Of a DNA stretch of 64,000 nucleotides, positions 44,141-54,082 are shown piece after piece. Within the stretch, counting starts at the first letter, position 1. Each line of letters begins with the position of its first letter. A program made the translations under genes and the position numbers. The notes below the pieces were generated by a model. It saw only the letters and a list, made by a program, of their open reading frames with translations, did no database searches and was not told the origin of the DNA. The stretch comes from Cladopsammia gracilis. Lineage: Eukaryota > Cnidaria > Anthozoa > Scleractinia > Dendrophylliidae. Location of the stretch: contig JAJGOT010000014.1 of NCBI GenBank assembly GCA_022457155.1, forward strand, positions 601,501 through 665,500. The letters run 5' to 3'.

Positions 44141-46102
44141 TTAATGAAGTTCGTCGCGTCTGTTGATTCCAAGTGGTTCTAACGTCTTTGCTTTGTCTAT
44201 GAGAAATGCTTCACGCGCTTTTCGTACAGAGTCTCTGCTATTACGTATTAATTCCAGTGGTATAAGTTGCATATCCTTAGTAGAGTGTCCCGGTAGATTA
44301 AAGTGTTGTGATATAGGAGTAGGGCAGCTGAGGTGATGTGGATTCTCTACAGAACGGCGATGTTCACCAAAGCGTTCATTAAGTTTGCGTTTTGTTTCTC
44401 CGATGTATTGACACGATATATTACGTTTAAAGCAATTTTTACATTGGATCATATAGATCAGGTTTTTAGAATTACATGTTATGTGATTATAAATACAACG
44501 TTCCTCTTTAGTAGTAAAAAAAGTGTATTTCTTTTGGCCTTGTTGAATAAATTGGCAGGTCAAACAGCGTGGGTGGTTGCATCTGTAAGCTCCTGCTGGA
44601 GGCACTATCTGATCCGCTCTCTCGCTGGTTGGTTTCCTAAGTTTAGTATGAACCAGGAGGTCACGAAGGCTTGCACTTCTCCTATGAGCAACGACAGGTG
44701 GTGAAGGAAAAATTTGTTTGCAGCGGGTGGAGGATTGAAGAATGTTAAGGTGTTTTCGTACAACAGAGGAGGGATTACAAATAGCTGGATTGAAGGTGAT
44801 TACGAAAGGTATTCGGTCGGACGCTTTCTTCTGTTGTTCTGGCTCATTTAGAAGATCACAGCGAGGGATGGAATGGACGCGTCGAATTTCACTTTTTAGG
44901 AAAGTGCGGCTGTATCCTCGTTTCACTAAGTAATTAATCAGTTCCGCAGAGCGTTTTTCAAAAAGAAAATCAGTAGAACATATACGCCTTAATCTTAGGG
45001 CAAGGCTGAAAGGAATCGAGCGTTTGGTGTGACTTGGATGACATGACGATTTTAAAAGATATTGATGTTTGTCTGTGGGCTTGGTGTAAAGGTCCGTTTG
45101 GATTTGGTTGTCTTTAAGCTGAACTTGAACGTCAAGGAACGGAAGGAACTGTATAAGCGAATTGGAATATTCGTGAGTGAACTTGATTGTAGGGTGGAGA
45201 GAGTTTAGGTAATTTAGAAACGTTATTAGGTTTTCTTCTCCTTTAGTCCATACCATGAAAATGTCATCAATGTATCGCCACCAAATGTAGGGTCTGAAAA
45301 CAGTGTTTTCTAAAGCGTGTTGCTCAAATTTAGCCATGAAAAGATTCGCGTAGGAGGGTGCCATACGTGTGCCCATGGCTGTCCCGTGGATCTGTAAGTA
45401 GTGATCATCATTGAAAGTGAAATTGTTCATGCCAAGAATCATTTGGATAAGGTCACAAAGTCTTTCTGTAGGAACTTTTTTATGTAGGCGGGTGTTGAGA
45501 AAATAGCGGCAAGCATCGATTCCGTCTTTGTGAGGTATATTAGTGTATAGCGAAGAAACATCAAGGGTTACGAGGATAGCGTTATCTGGGAGTTTTCCAA
45601 GTTGTTGAAGTTTAAGGAGAAAGTGGGTGGTATCTTTGATGTATGAAGGAAGTAACTGTACCAGAGGTTTTAGATGATAATCAACGAATTCAGATATGCG
45701 TTCGGTAGGGTGAACATTACTGGATATGATGGGGCGACCAGGATTTCCTTTTTTATGGATTTTAGGGAGTATGTAGAATCGGCCAGGTTGTGGGTTTGGA
45801 TTAGAGGTGAGGTATTTGTGCGTTACATCGTCTATTATCTCTTCATTATGTAAACGAGCTGTGTATTCTTTAATACGCTCCTGTATCTTTTTCGTTAGAT
45901 CACCAGATTGTTTTTTGTAAAAATTGTTGTCATTGAGTTGTCTTAGACATTCATTAACATAAGAAGTGTAGTCCATGACGACCGTTCCAGAACCCTTGTC
46001 AGCCGGCTTGATGACAATATCATGTCGTTTCTGGAGATTTTTTAGGGCTTTACGTTCTCGCTTCGTTAAATTATCATTAATACGGGAAGGTTTCGTTGAC
46101 AT
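44141..46102 (-). CDS. Penelope-like reverse transcriptase with C-terminal GIY-YIG endonuclease
   Basis: 653 codons from the first ATG; the frame is open a further ~15 codons to the junction with the inverted repeat, so the N-terminus is missing. RT motifs: KPADKGSG (32-39), DVSSLYTNIP (motif A, 181-190), HGTAMGTRMAPSYAN (239-253), RYIDD (motif C, 276-280), FLPFLDVQV. A Cys motif CNHPRCLTC precedes the GIY-YIG domain with YIGETKRKLNERFGEHR starting at residue 566. The frame is intact from there to the stop, suggesting a recent insertion. Intact relatives nick DNA with GIY-YIG and prime reverse transcription. Confidence 0.93.
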   Translation of the reverse strand: MSTKPSRINDNLTKRERKALKNLQKRHDIVIKPADKGSGTVVMDYTSYVNECLRQLNDNNFYKKQSGDLTKKIQERIKEYTARLHNEEIIDDVTHKYLTSNPNPQPGRFYILPKIHKKGNPGRPIISSNVHPTERISEFVDYHLKPLVQLLPSYIKDTTHFLLKLQQLGKLPDNAILVTLDVSSLYTNIPHKDGIDACRYFLNTRLHKKVPTERLCDLIQMILGMNNFTFNDDHYLQIHGTAMGTRMAPSYANLFMAKFEQHALENTVFRPYIWWRYIDDIFMVWTKGEENLITFLNYLNSLHPTIKFTHEYSNSLIQFLPFLDVQVQLKDNQIQTDLYTKPTDKHQYLLKSSCHPSHTKRSIPFSLALRLRRICSTDFLFEKRSAELINYLVKRGYSRTFLKSEIRRVHSIPRCDLLNEPEQQKKASDRIPFVITFNPAICNPSSVVRKHLNILQSSTRCKQIFPSPPVVAHRRSASLRDLLVHTKLRKPTSERADQIVPPAGAYRCNHPRCLTCQFIQQGQKKYTFFTTKEERCIYNHITCNSKNLIYMIQCKNCFKRNISCQYIGETKRKLNERFGEHRRSVENPHHLSCPTPISQHFNLPGHSTKDMQLIPLELIRNSRDSVRKAREAFLIDKAKTLEPLGINRRDELH

Positions 46103-46305
46103 AAGATCTTGTTGTACGGCATTAATGAACGCATCAAGCGCCGCTTCATGGAATCAACAGACGCGACGAACTTCATTAACTTTCTCATCACTAGTCAGTT
46201 TAGTTTATCACCCGTCAAACCCTTCGCCAATCATATTCATTGTTTTTGTTATTCTTTATTTTTTTCAAAACCACTTGTATAACGGTTTTACAGTTGTAAT
46301 CATTT

Positions 46306-46360
46306 ATAGTGCTAGCCCCTGAAGAAGCTTTGTTTTGCAAAGCGAAATATTGGGCACTAT
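46306..46360 (+). ncRNA. hammerhead ribozyme-like motif, inverted repeat copy
   Basis: Identical to the motif at 43961-44015 but on the plus strand. Transcripts of either strand through the element would therefore carry one sense motif. Confidence 0.72.
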
Positions 46361-46466
46361 TATATTCCACTTTTATTTTATTTTATTTGCTTCTGCTTCT
46401 GCTTTCCTGCCGTAAGGATCAGTTTGCCGTTTTTTGCTTCACTTTTCTAATGGTCCATCCCTAAAG

Positions 46467-46586
46467 CAGGGGCGTAGCCACCTGTACGCACGTACGCATG
46501 GCGTACCTAAAAAAGTCAAAAAAGGACGATTTGGGACTTGAGAGCGGGGGAGGAGGACCTCTGAAAAAATCGTGGCTACGCCCCTG
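46467..46586. mobile_element. 120-bp TIR element, CAGGGGCGTAGCCAC ends
   Basis: Ends CAGGGGCGTAGCCAC and its inverse GTGGCTACGCCCCTG. It starts 3 bp after the TAA duplication of the MITE at 43501-46461. A diverged relative lies at 46704-46865. Confidence 0.8.
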
Positions 46587-46703
46587 TAAAGATTCAGTTT
46601 TTGTTGATTTTGAAAGATGGGCAATGAAAGTCTAAACTGCCGAAACAATTCAGGCTGGTTTGAGGGCTAAAACTAACATCACTATTTGATAGACAGGACA
46701 CCC

Positions 46704-46865
46704 TGGCAGGAGCGTAGCCAGGACTTTTTCAGAGGTACGCACAATCAAACACTCCCCCAACCTCCCCCCCCCCCCCCCCCCACTCTCTAGTCCCAAATCT
46801 TTCTTTTTTTCGAGTTTTTCAGGTACGCAAGTGCGTACGTGAGTACAGGTAGCTACGCCCTCGCC
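46704..46865. mobile_element. diverged relative of the GGCGTAGCC element
   Basis: Shares GCGTAGCCA..TTTTTCAGAGGTACGCA and, inverted, AGGTACGCAAGTGCGTACG..GTAGCTACGCCCTCGCC, with a long C run inside. The ends are eroded. Confidence 0.6.
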
Positions 46866-47568
46866 TGAAAGTGAGAGGTTACAGTAGTGGATTTTCTCGC
46901 GTTCTCATCTCTCTCATATGGCTTGGCTAAAAAATTAAAGTGTAATTATTTTGCTTATGGATAAGACCCTTATGATAAGCGCGCAAAACCTAACGGAGAG
47001 CTGGACTTAACAACAAATTTCTTCCCAAAGTAAACTCGATTTTTTCTTTACTGACATCATTGAAGATTGCATATACTCTGTAACAAACAGTTTATTTGTT
47101 TTATAAATAATATACTAAACTGTTTATTTACCTGACGTTTTGTTAATATACATCTTTTTTTATATACAAAAATTTACAACAGCAAGCGAAGAGTACTATA
47201 ACCACGCGAACAAGCTTATTTTCCGTATAAAGCGCACGACTTTGTAATTCAGACGCAAAAAAAGTTTCCTGTCAGAATGTAGTAAGTTGTTAACCACACC
47301 CACCTAAACTCTTTCTGCCTTTGAACTGACGTGCAGTAAAATCCATTTTTATGAAATGTTTTTGTCCGGTATAAAAGTTATCATACCGTTTGAACGTACA
47401 ATTAAAACTCTAGTGAACCTCATAGTCTTCTGTTTAGATTTCAGTACTATCAACAACAACAATTGTATAATTGTCTGAAAAGTACTATGGTACTTTTCAG
47501 AAATAAACGATTAATTTGAAGTCTATTCGTTAATTTCGTTGGTTGCAAAGCTGCCCGAAGGACGTTTT
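46866..47568. other. intergenic / probable 3' UTR of the coiled-coil gene
   Basis: AT-rich, no ORF. Minus-strand AATAAA hexamers occur about 440-480 bp past the stop (near 47085-47130). Nothing else seen. Confidence 0.4.
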
Positions 47569-48587
47569 TTAAGACACCAAGGTTCCAGTGGTCGGGGTTT
47601 GCGCAATCTTTGCAGCCTCCATCGAGATAACGTCATGAGCAGCGTTGTTGGCTTCCAGGAAGCGGTTTATTTGTTCAATGACCCTCATCATTTCAGACTG
47701 TAAAGTGACCAATTTGTCTCCATTTTTAACGCACTTTAACTCGAAGTCAGCAATGTTAGCCTTGCTTTGTAAATCCCGCAGACGATAAAAGTACTCCAGC
47801 GCTTCACGCATGCGCCCTTGGAGGACATACAGCTGAAAAAGAGAGAACAAAGAGTAAAAAAAAATGTATTCTCTGGTAAAAAGTTATTGAAAACTATGAG
47901 CTTTCGAAAAAAAGAGAGAGAAAAAAAAAGAGAAAAGCCTTATAAAAATTAGATTCTTCAAAATGAATTGTATACTATAACATTGTTTCAGAAAATTTAT
48001 CAATTAAAAAAGAAAAAAAGCGGCCATATTGGTGTACAACTATAAAAGAATTTTATTGAACTTCTTTTGTTATGTACACCAACATGGCCACCATGGCCTT
48101 TGTCATTTGAGTCCCACAGGACTAAAGGTCACGTGAGTGAAAACCATCTATATATGGGTGCTTAGCGAAACCACATAGCGATTTGTAATTATAGCGAGCT
48201 ACCGGGCGCTTACCATTTGTCAGAACTGGCCAGACAGACCAATCAGCTTGTAACTACTGAATGCGGCATTTTGCAGACTTGTTCCTATAAGTCCATCAAA
48301 AGGGTGCATACTATTTCCGAATTGACCAGTCTGACTGACCAGTTCTGACAAATAATGGCCGCCATTATGATAATATTTACGAATTGAGCGGTTGGGACGG
48401 CCAGTTCTGACAAATGGCAAGCACAACAAGCTACTGATGGGCTCCTGTAGGCGCCCTAAGACACAAGTTTTTATTTTGTACCCAACCAACCCTTCCCTGG
48501 GTGAAATCGCGGTGGTCTAGGCAATAGGCCATTTCCGAGTTACCTTTAGCCTCTCTATCAAAGCGAGGCTAGGTGCGAAACCTTTCA

Positions 48588-48618
<31 letters not shown>

Positions 48619-51600
48619 GAAAACTCATTTTCATATAAAAGGTTGTGCACCTAGCCTCGCTTTGACAACGAGGTGTAACATAACTCGGAAATGGCCTATT
48701 AAGACCCACAGAACCCCAAATAGAGTTGTTGTTGCATATTTAATTAATTTTAAACTTGAGATACCAGATAAAAAAAAAATTCTTTTTAAATCTGAAAGAT
48801 GTTGCTGGACTACAAAGCGAGTAATCACATATTTTTTCCATACATTTGTCCGGAAAAATTCTGCAGACTTTGCCAGGTCTTAAAAGACAATTAACAAATG
48901 TATGGAAAGTAGTATATGGTGTAAACTTTATACCTCTCTGTGGTCCTTCAAACTGCCTTCATTGTTGACTCTTCTCTCAACAAGTCGCAACAGAGCAGCT
49001 TTGTTGTTGAGGAATGTGTTCTGTAATCTTTGGTAAATCACCGCCAGTTTCTTGTTTTCAATCAATGCTGTTTTCACTCCTCTCTGAGGCGAAATAAAAA
49101 CATATTTCGTCAGTGCACACAAGTTTAATTCCACTTGTGACTAAGAATAAAATGCTACTTGATTGCATTAAATGTATAGTCATAACAAGCAGGCTTTGAC
49201 AATTAAAGGTTGAAAATTTTTAGCCATTTTGAGTCTCGCTCTTACCTGATTTGTTGTTAGCACCGTATTTCTTTCACACATGAGTAACTCGTGGTTCTCT
49301 TTACCACGTCTTATCCGCCCTGAAAATAGGAACACCAACAAGACTCGTTCATTTGAAGCAACAATTCTATACCCCTCACACGTATCCTTCCACAGCTAAA
49401 AAAAGGCTAAAGTGAGCACCCTCTTTTTTAGACCTACGCCAAACCTTCAGTGGGAAAATGGTTTTAAATGTTTAGCAGTGTTTAGTGTCAGTATTAAAAT
49501 GACACTTATTCAATGTTGAGGTAAAAATTCTAGAGGAAAAAAAGAGACAATTTTGCTCTGATCTTACGCGAAAAGGGGCTATGATCTAATTTCGAGATTG
49601 TTTTACCGAGATGAACTATTCTAATCTGAAGATGGCAAGTTATTAGAGCCGTTTTCCATTTGAATATCGAGAGTAATTTCGTGATCGCTTTGGTTTTGCA
49701 GTGCTACGCTTTGTGATTGGCTAAAAAATATCGCGCTTTTTCACAACCAATCAGGCAGAAGTAAAATCATAATCAATCGTGACTTGCTCGCACACGTTAT
49801 ATTTTCCCGCGCTTAGCGCCTGCTGCATGCATTGGCTTCGAGCTCCAATTGGTTTATTGGATTGTCAGCATCTGTTTTGATTGGTCACTCAACTAATAAC
49901 CGCTCTTAACCAAACTCTCTACCTTTTACCTTCAAGCTGCTGTAGAGACTTTTTCAAGTCTTGTTCAGTTTCGGATCCAGTCTCTATCTGTATTTTTAAC
50001 TCAGTCATTTCCTCGCTGAAAAAAAAAATGATATTAATACTCAGTTGACCTTTGCATATTTTAGAGTGAGTACAAAAATAGCACTTCGCAAAATCATCCA
50101 AGGCAGAGTGGTTGGAACTGACGATGCGCTCACTTTGTTTTTTGCGACGGTTGAGTTTTACAAATGGTAAAAAAATAAATACGCGATGAGTTCTAACCGA
50201 GCAGATCAAAATGATTAAAAAAAAAACACACATCGAGACCACAATTAGGTCTGAAGGGACGGCGCCAACACGGGATTGGGCCGCAAGAAAGCGGCTGACA
50301 CTGTAGACTAACCCACAATAGCGTTCCGCCCAGATTCTAAAAATAGAATTGGCGCACAGCATCATGGGATTGAAAAGCGTACAAACATTCAAGAGCTATG
50401 CAGGTAGCTACGAAAAAAGCAGGTGCTACGAAGCACTGTTCTTGGGTACAACTCGACAATTATCCACAACATGTACAGGAATTGCAAAAACTGGTGTTTC
50501 CGAGGCAGCCATTTTGAAATATTTGTCCGCATTTTGATCCCACAATGCAATGCTGCCAAATATGACGTCATCTGGGCGGAACGCTATTAAAATCCATCGT
50601 GTCTTGGTTTCACGCATGCCGCATGCATTTGGCACCAGTTGCATGTTTTCGTGAGCTTGGCACAGGTTGCAAAGCTTCCAGACAGGTTTTCTTGGGATTG
50701 GTCAACCTTGTTCCCATGGTCTCTTTTCTTCTCCTGGGAACGAGGTTGGGGATTGGCAGCGGTTGGAAGTTTTCTCGCTCTTGGTTGCACGTCTTTTGCA
50801 TCAGCTCTCGTATCAGCTGCACGTTTTTTTTTGCTTCGAGTTCTGATTCACGATTCATTGTGTTACCTGCGTTTTTTTTTGTGATTATGCACTTTGTGCC
50901 CAATCCACATTTAAGAATTAAGAAAGAAATTAGAAACCATCCTGTGGTTGCGAGTGAGAGGAAACTTCTTTTCTTCTGCTAAAGAAATATTGCGTGAAAA
51001 ATATCAATAAAAGCAAGGGAGATAAGATCGTACTCACTTAAGATCATTAATGCTCTCCTGTGTTGTAGCGATGGCTTTATTCATCATTTGAGTTGAAGAC
51101 TCCATGTCAACCATTTTCTTTTCCATCATCTCTGATTTCCATGTGATGTGATCCAGGCGTTTAGTGGATTCCATGGTCTCTTTCTAAAACAAAACAAGCA
51201 AAAATTGTTTGCCATTTAACTCCCAAGAGCAACAAAAATAAAAAAAATTCATTTTTTTAAATATTGAAAACAAATGGCACCTGCCATGTAAAAGTACTGC
51301 AAAATAGGTTTTTGTTGACAGAATCAAAAGTTAGAACTACATTACATGTCTCCATAATTGACTCTAAATTGACTCTTTATTGACTCTGACTCTCGTCAAT
51401 CCCGGGTAAATGGGGGCGGGGGGCGGGGGGCGGGGGGCGGGGGGCGGGGGTGAGGGGCGGGGGTGAGGGGCAGGGGTGAGGGGCGGGGGCGGGGGCGGGG
51501 GTGAGGGGCGGGGGGAATTGGGGAGGCGTTTTCGGGTGTAAATTATGGATTCTGGTATCACTTAGGTGTTCAGAAAGGAACGCCGATATTTTTAGCCAAC

Positions 51601-54050
51601 AAGGAATTGTTTAGGGTGGCACATGAAGAATAACAAAAGATTTAAGACCATTCTTTTAAATATATTAATGGATGAAAGCATTCGACAACACAGTTTTTAT
51701 CATCATTAAAGTCACTGTAACTATTGTTTGTCTGTCTTTTTTAGAATGGTATTTTTTAGGGGTCAAATAAAGCTTGAGCCATGCCCAGACTGGTCTTCTT
51801 TAGCCGGGGGTTAAATTTACCTGTCTAACCGCCGGGTTCATGCGCTGACATGTTAATGATGCAGTTTCTATTTGCCCCAACACTCACCTTCAGCTCTTCC
51901 TCCTTTGGTTTTAAATCTGCGATTGCACTCTGAAATTTGGATGCCATTTCATCGTGCTGTTGTGCGACTTTCCCCAAGATATTGTCAAGTTGTGCGATGG
52001 TCTGAAATAGCCAAGAAAATTCATTTTAACTAACAAGCAAGACTCCTAAAACAGGCCAATAAATTATCCAAAGCGATGAGTTTTGAAAATTTTTAAAGTT
52101 GTTTAGTTTACCTGTTGTCTCTCATTGTGAACCTTCTCTAGTTTTGAAACCTGAAAAAGATAACACAGACATAAATAATAAGAAATTAACGTAAATGAAG
52201 AAATAAAAGAAATAAAAGAAACACACAACACAAAACAAAACAAAGAACAGGAGAGATTTGATGAAGAAACCCTGTTATGAAAAGTTTATGAAAGAACATT
52301 TAGAAGTGTGAAAGTTACGAGAACACGTGATAAGCTAACATATATGGCCACTGTGAAGGTAATACGACAAAATATGATGAGCTAACTGACACAAGATCAA
52401 GATCATGATCCATCAAACCTGATCTTGGACGTTATCTACAAGCTTCACTATGTCATGTGCTCTTTGGGTGGCCTGTAAAATACAACAAAATAAGTTCAAT
52501 ATTTCTTACACCAGCATTGAAAAAACAAACAAACAAAACAACGATGACTTCCCATTTAGTTTTTTTAATAAGCTTGCTAGCAAGCCCTCTTATTCTTGTT
52601 TTGTGTGGGTGTCTTATGCGAGTGGCAAAGCGGTTTAGGGAATGGTGTCCACCCCATTCCCTTCGCCAGCATGCAAGCTCAAGACTCGCAGCTACCGCGA
52701 TCGCATACGCATACGCACATAGGAAGCTTAGTTCTTAGACTATCTCTCTCCTTAATAATGCAATAATCACAGGAGGTAACTTACAACAGCCATTAAATAT
52801 ACGTGCCTAAAGTCTCTTTAAATAGGTGGGACATTGCATAGATCTGATTGCCTGGAATGCTGCTTATTGGAAGGCAGTTAGGGACTTGGCTTCTGCTGTC
52901 TTCCTTGGAAGCAAGTTCCAGACCCTAATCGCTCTCAGAAAAGGCTTGGTTCTGATTGGCACAGAACAATTTCTACTGGATTGAATTAAGAAGCAATACT
53001 GTGGGACACCCTCAGGGAAACTGTCAAAAAGTTTACAAAAATGTACTTATCTAAAACCTACAAATGATGTATTTACCTTTTCACGTTTCTTTTGCGAGTC
53101 AACATGGGTCTTCGCAAGGTCTTGTGTATCTGATGTGATCCGGGCCTATTAAAACAAAAATGTACTTATTATAATATTTACAAGTACAAGTTTGCTACTT
53201 TTACAAAGTTAACTAAAGTCTTTTTACGAAACAAGTGGCTCAACAGACAAGCACCTATCTCTTATTTTACATATAGACAGGAGTAAAATGCTACATCTTC
53301 CTGCAATGGGCTGAAAGTCCATCACAGGGTTACCCCAAGCATCTTTTATGAAGGAAGCAATGCCTGGCCCAAAACTACAATATGGGGACATTCTTCACAG
53401 ACTTTGTGGAGAACCATCGCCATCATAAAAAAAATCAAAGGCTCCTTTGAGCCAACCCGTGAATAAGAAATGCTAACGCGTAACGCAATATTGCGGTAAG
53501 CTCATGTTTTCACACTGACACGGTTCGATATATTTTTAAAATTAAACGTAAGGTTTTTTGACGAACGCCAAAAAAAAGCAGTACATCATTTTCGTAATAT
53601 CCAGTCCGAAGAAAGAAAGAAACAAAAAAAAAAATGATCCTGAACGTGACTTGAACTCGCACCTCCCGACTACCATTCGCGGCACTAAACCACTCGACCA
53701 TTGTGGAACACATACTTAGTTGAGACTACATTTTATTATTTCAAGGTAGATACGCATCAAAACCCGTGTCTCAGTTGAAAACTCCTTTTTGATCGATTTT
53801 AATGTTGCATGAAAGACTCCAAATGCGAAACACCTTTAAGCTTATTGTTGTTTATATTCGTCGAAAGTAATGTCGCAATTGCTTTGGTTTTACATTGCTA
53901 CGGCTTGTGATTGGCTAAGAAATCTCACGCCACTTTCTCGACCAATCAGAAGCAAAACTAAAATCGTGACTTGCTCGCACGCGTTTTCCCACGCTTGGCG
54001 CCGGTTACATGATTGCTTCGAGTTCTGATTGGTTCATTGGATTGTCTGCG

Positions 54051-54082
<32 letters not shown>

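Larger units (their letters stand above)
43783..46438 (-). mobile_element. Penelope-like element with GIY-YIG ORF and inverted terminal repeats
   Basis: TCACTTTTCTAATG flanks it at 43769-43782 and 46439-46452 (14-bp target duplication). About 290 bp are present as inverted copies (43872-44170 and 46150-46438), nearly identical except for the number of GCAGAA units. The inverted copy even repeats the last codons of the ORF. Each repeat carries a hammerhead-like motif. The ORF is 5'-truncated where it meets the right repeat. Inverted 3'-end copies at the 5' end and variable truncation are known for Penelope-like elements. Confidence 0.92.
43501..46461. mobile_element. TIR element (about 291 bp unfilled) interrupted by a Penelope-like element
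   Basis: TIR GGGATGGACCATTAGAAAAG at the left and its inverse at the right end (46442-46461), TAA flanks at 43498-43500 and 46462-46464. The interior is homopolymeric: a G run, blocks of T with AATATATTTTTTTT motifs, and a C run. The TWA duplication suggests a PIF/Harbinger-type MITE. The right TIR was split by the insertion at 43783-46438. Confidence 0.82.

Noticed and set aside
44333..44704. Plus-strand frames opposite the Penelope-like ORF
   Set aside because: They are shadows of the strongly coding minus frame.
50599..50982. 127-codon plus-strand frame overlapping several minus-strand frames
   Set aside because: It has no recognisable domain and lies in an intron of the coiled-coil gene.
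51364..51561. Proline-rich minus-strand open frame
   Set aside because: It is a translation of the G-rich minisatellite.
52840..53040. Possible diverged retroelement piece (GGAAGCAAGTTCCAGACC region)
   Set aside because: No protein or structural feature firm enough to name it.
53630..53707. tRNA gene
   Set aside because: Box A and a degenerate box B are present, but no matching acceptor stem is visible; a tRNA-derived repeat is more likely.
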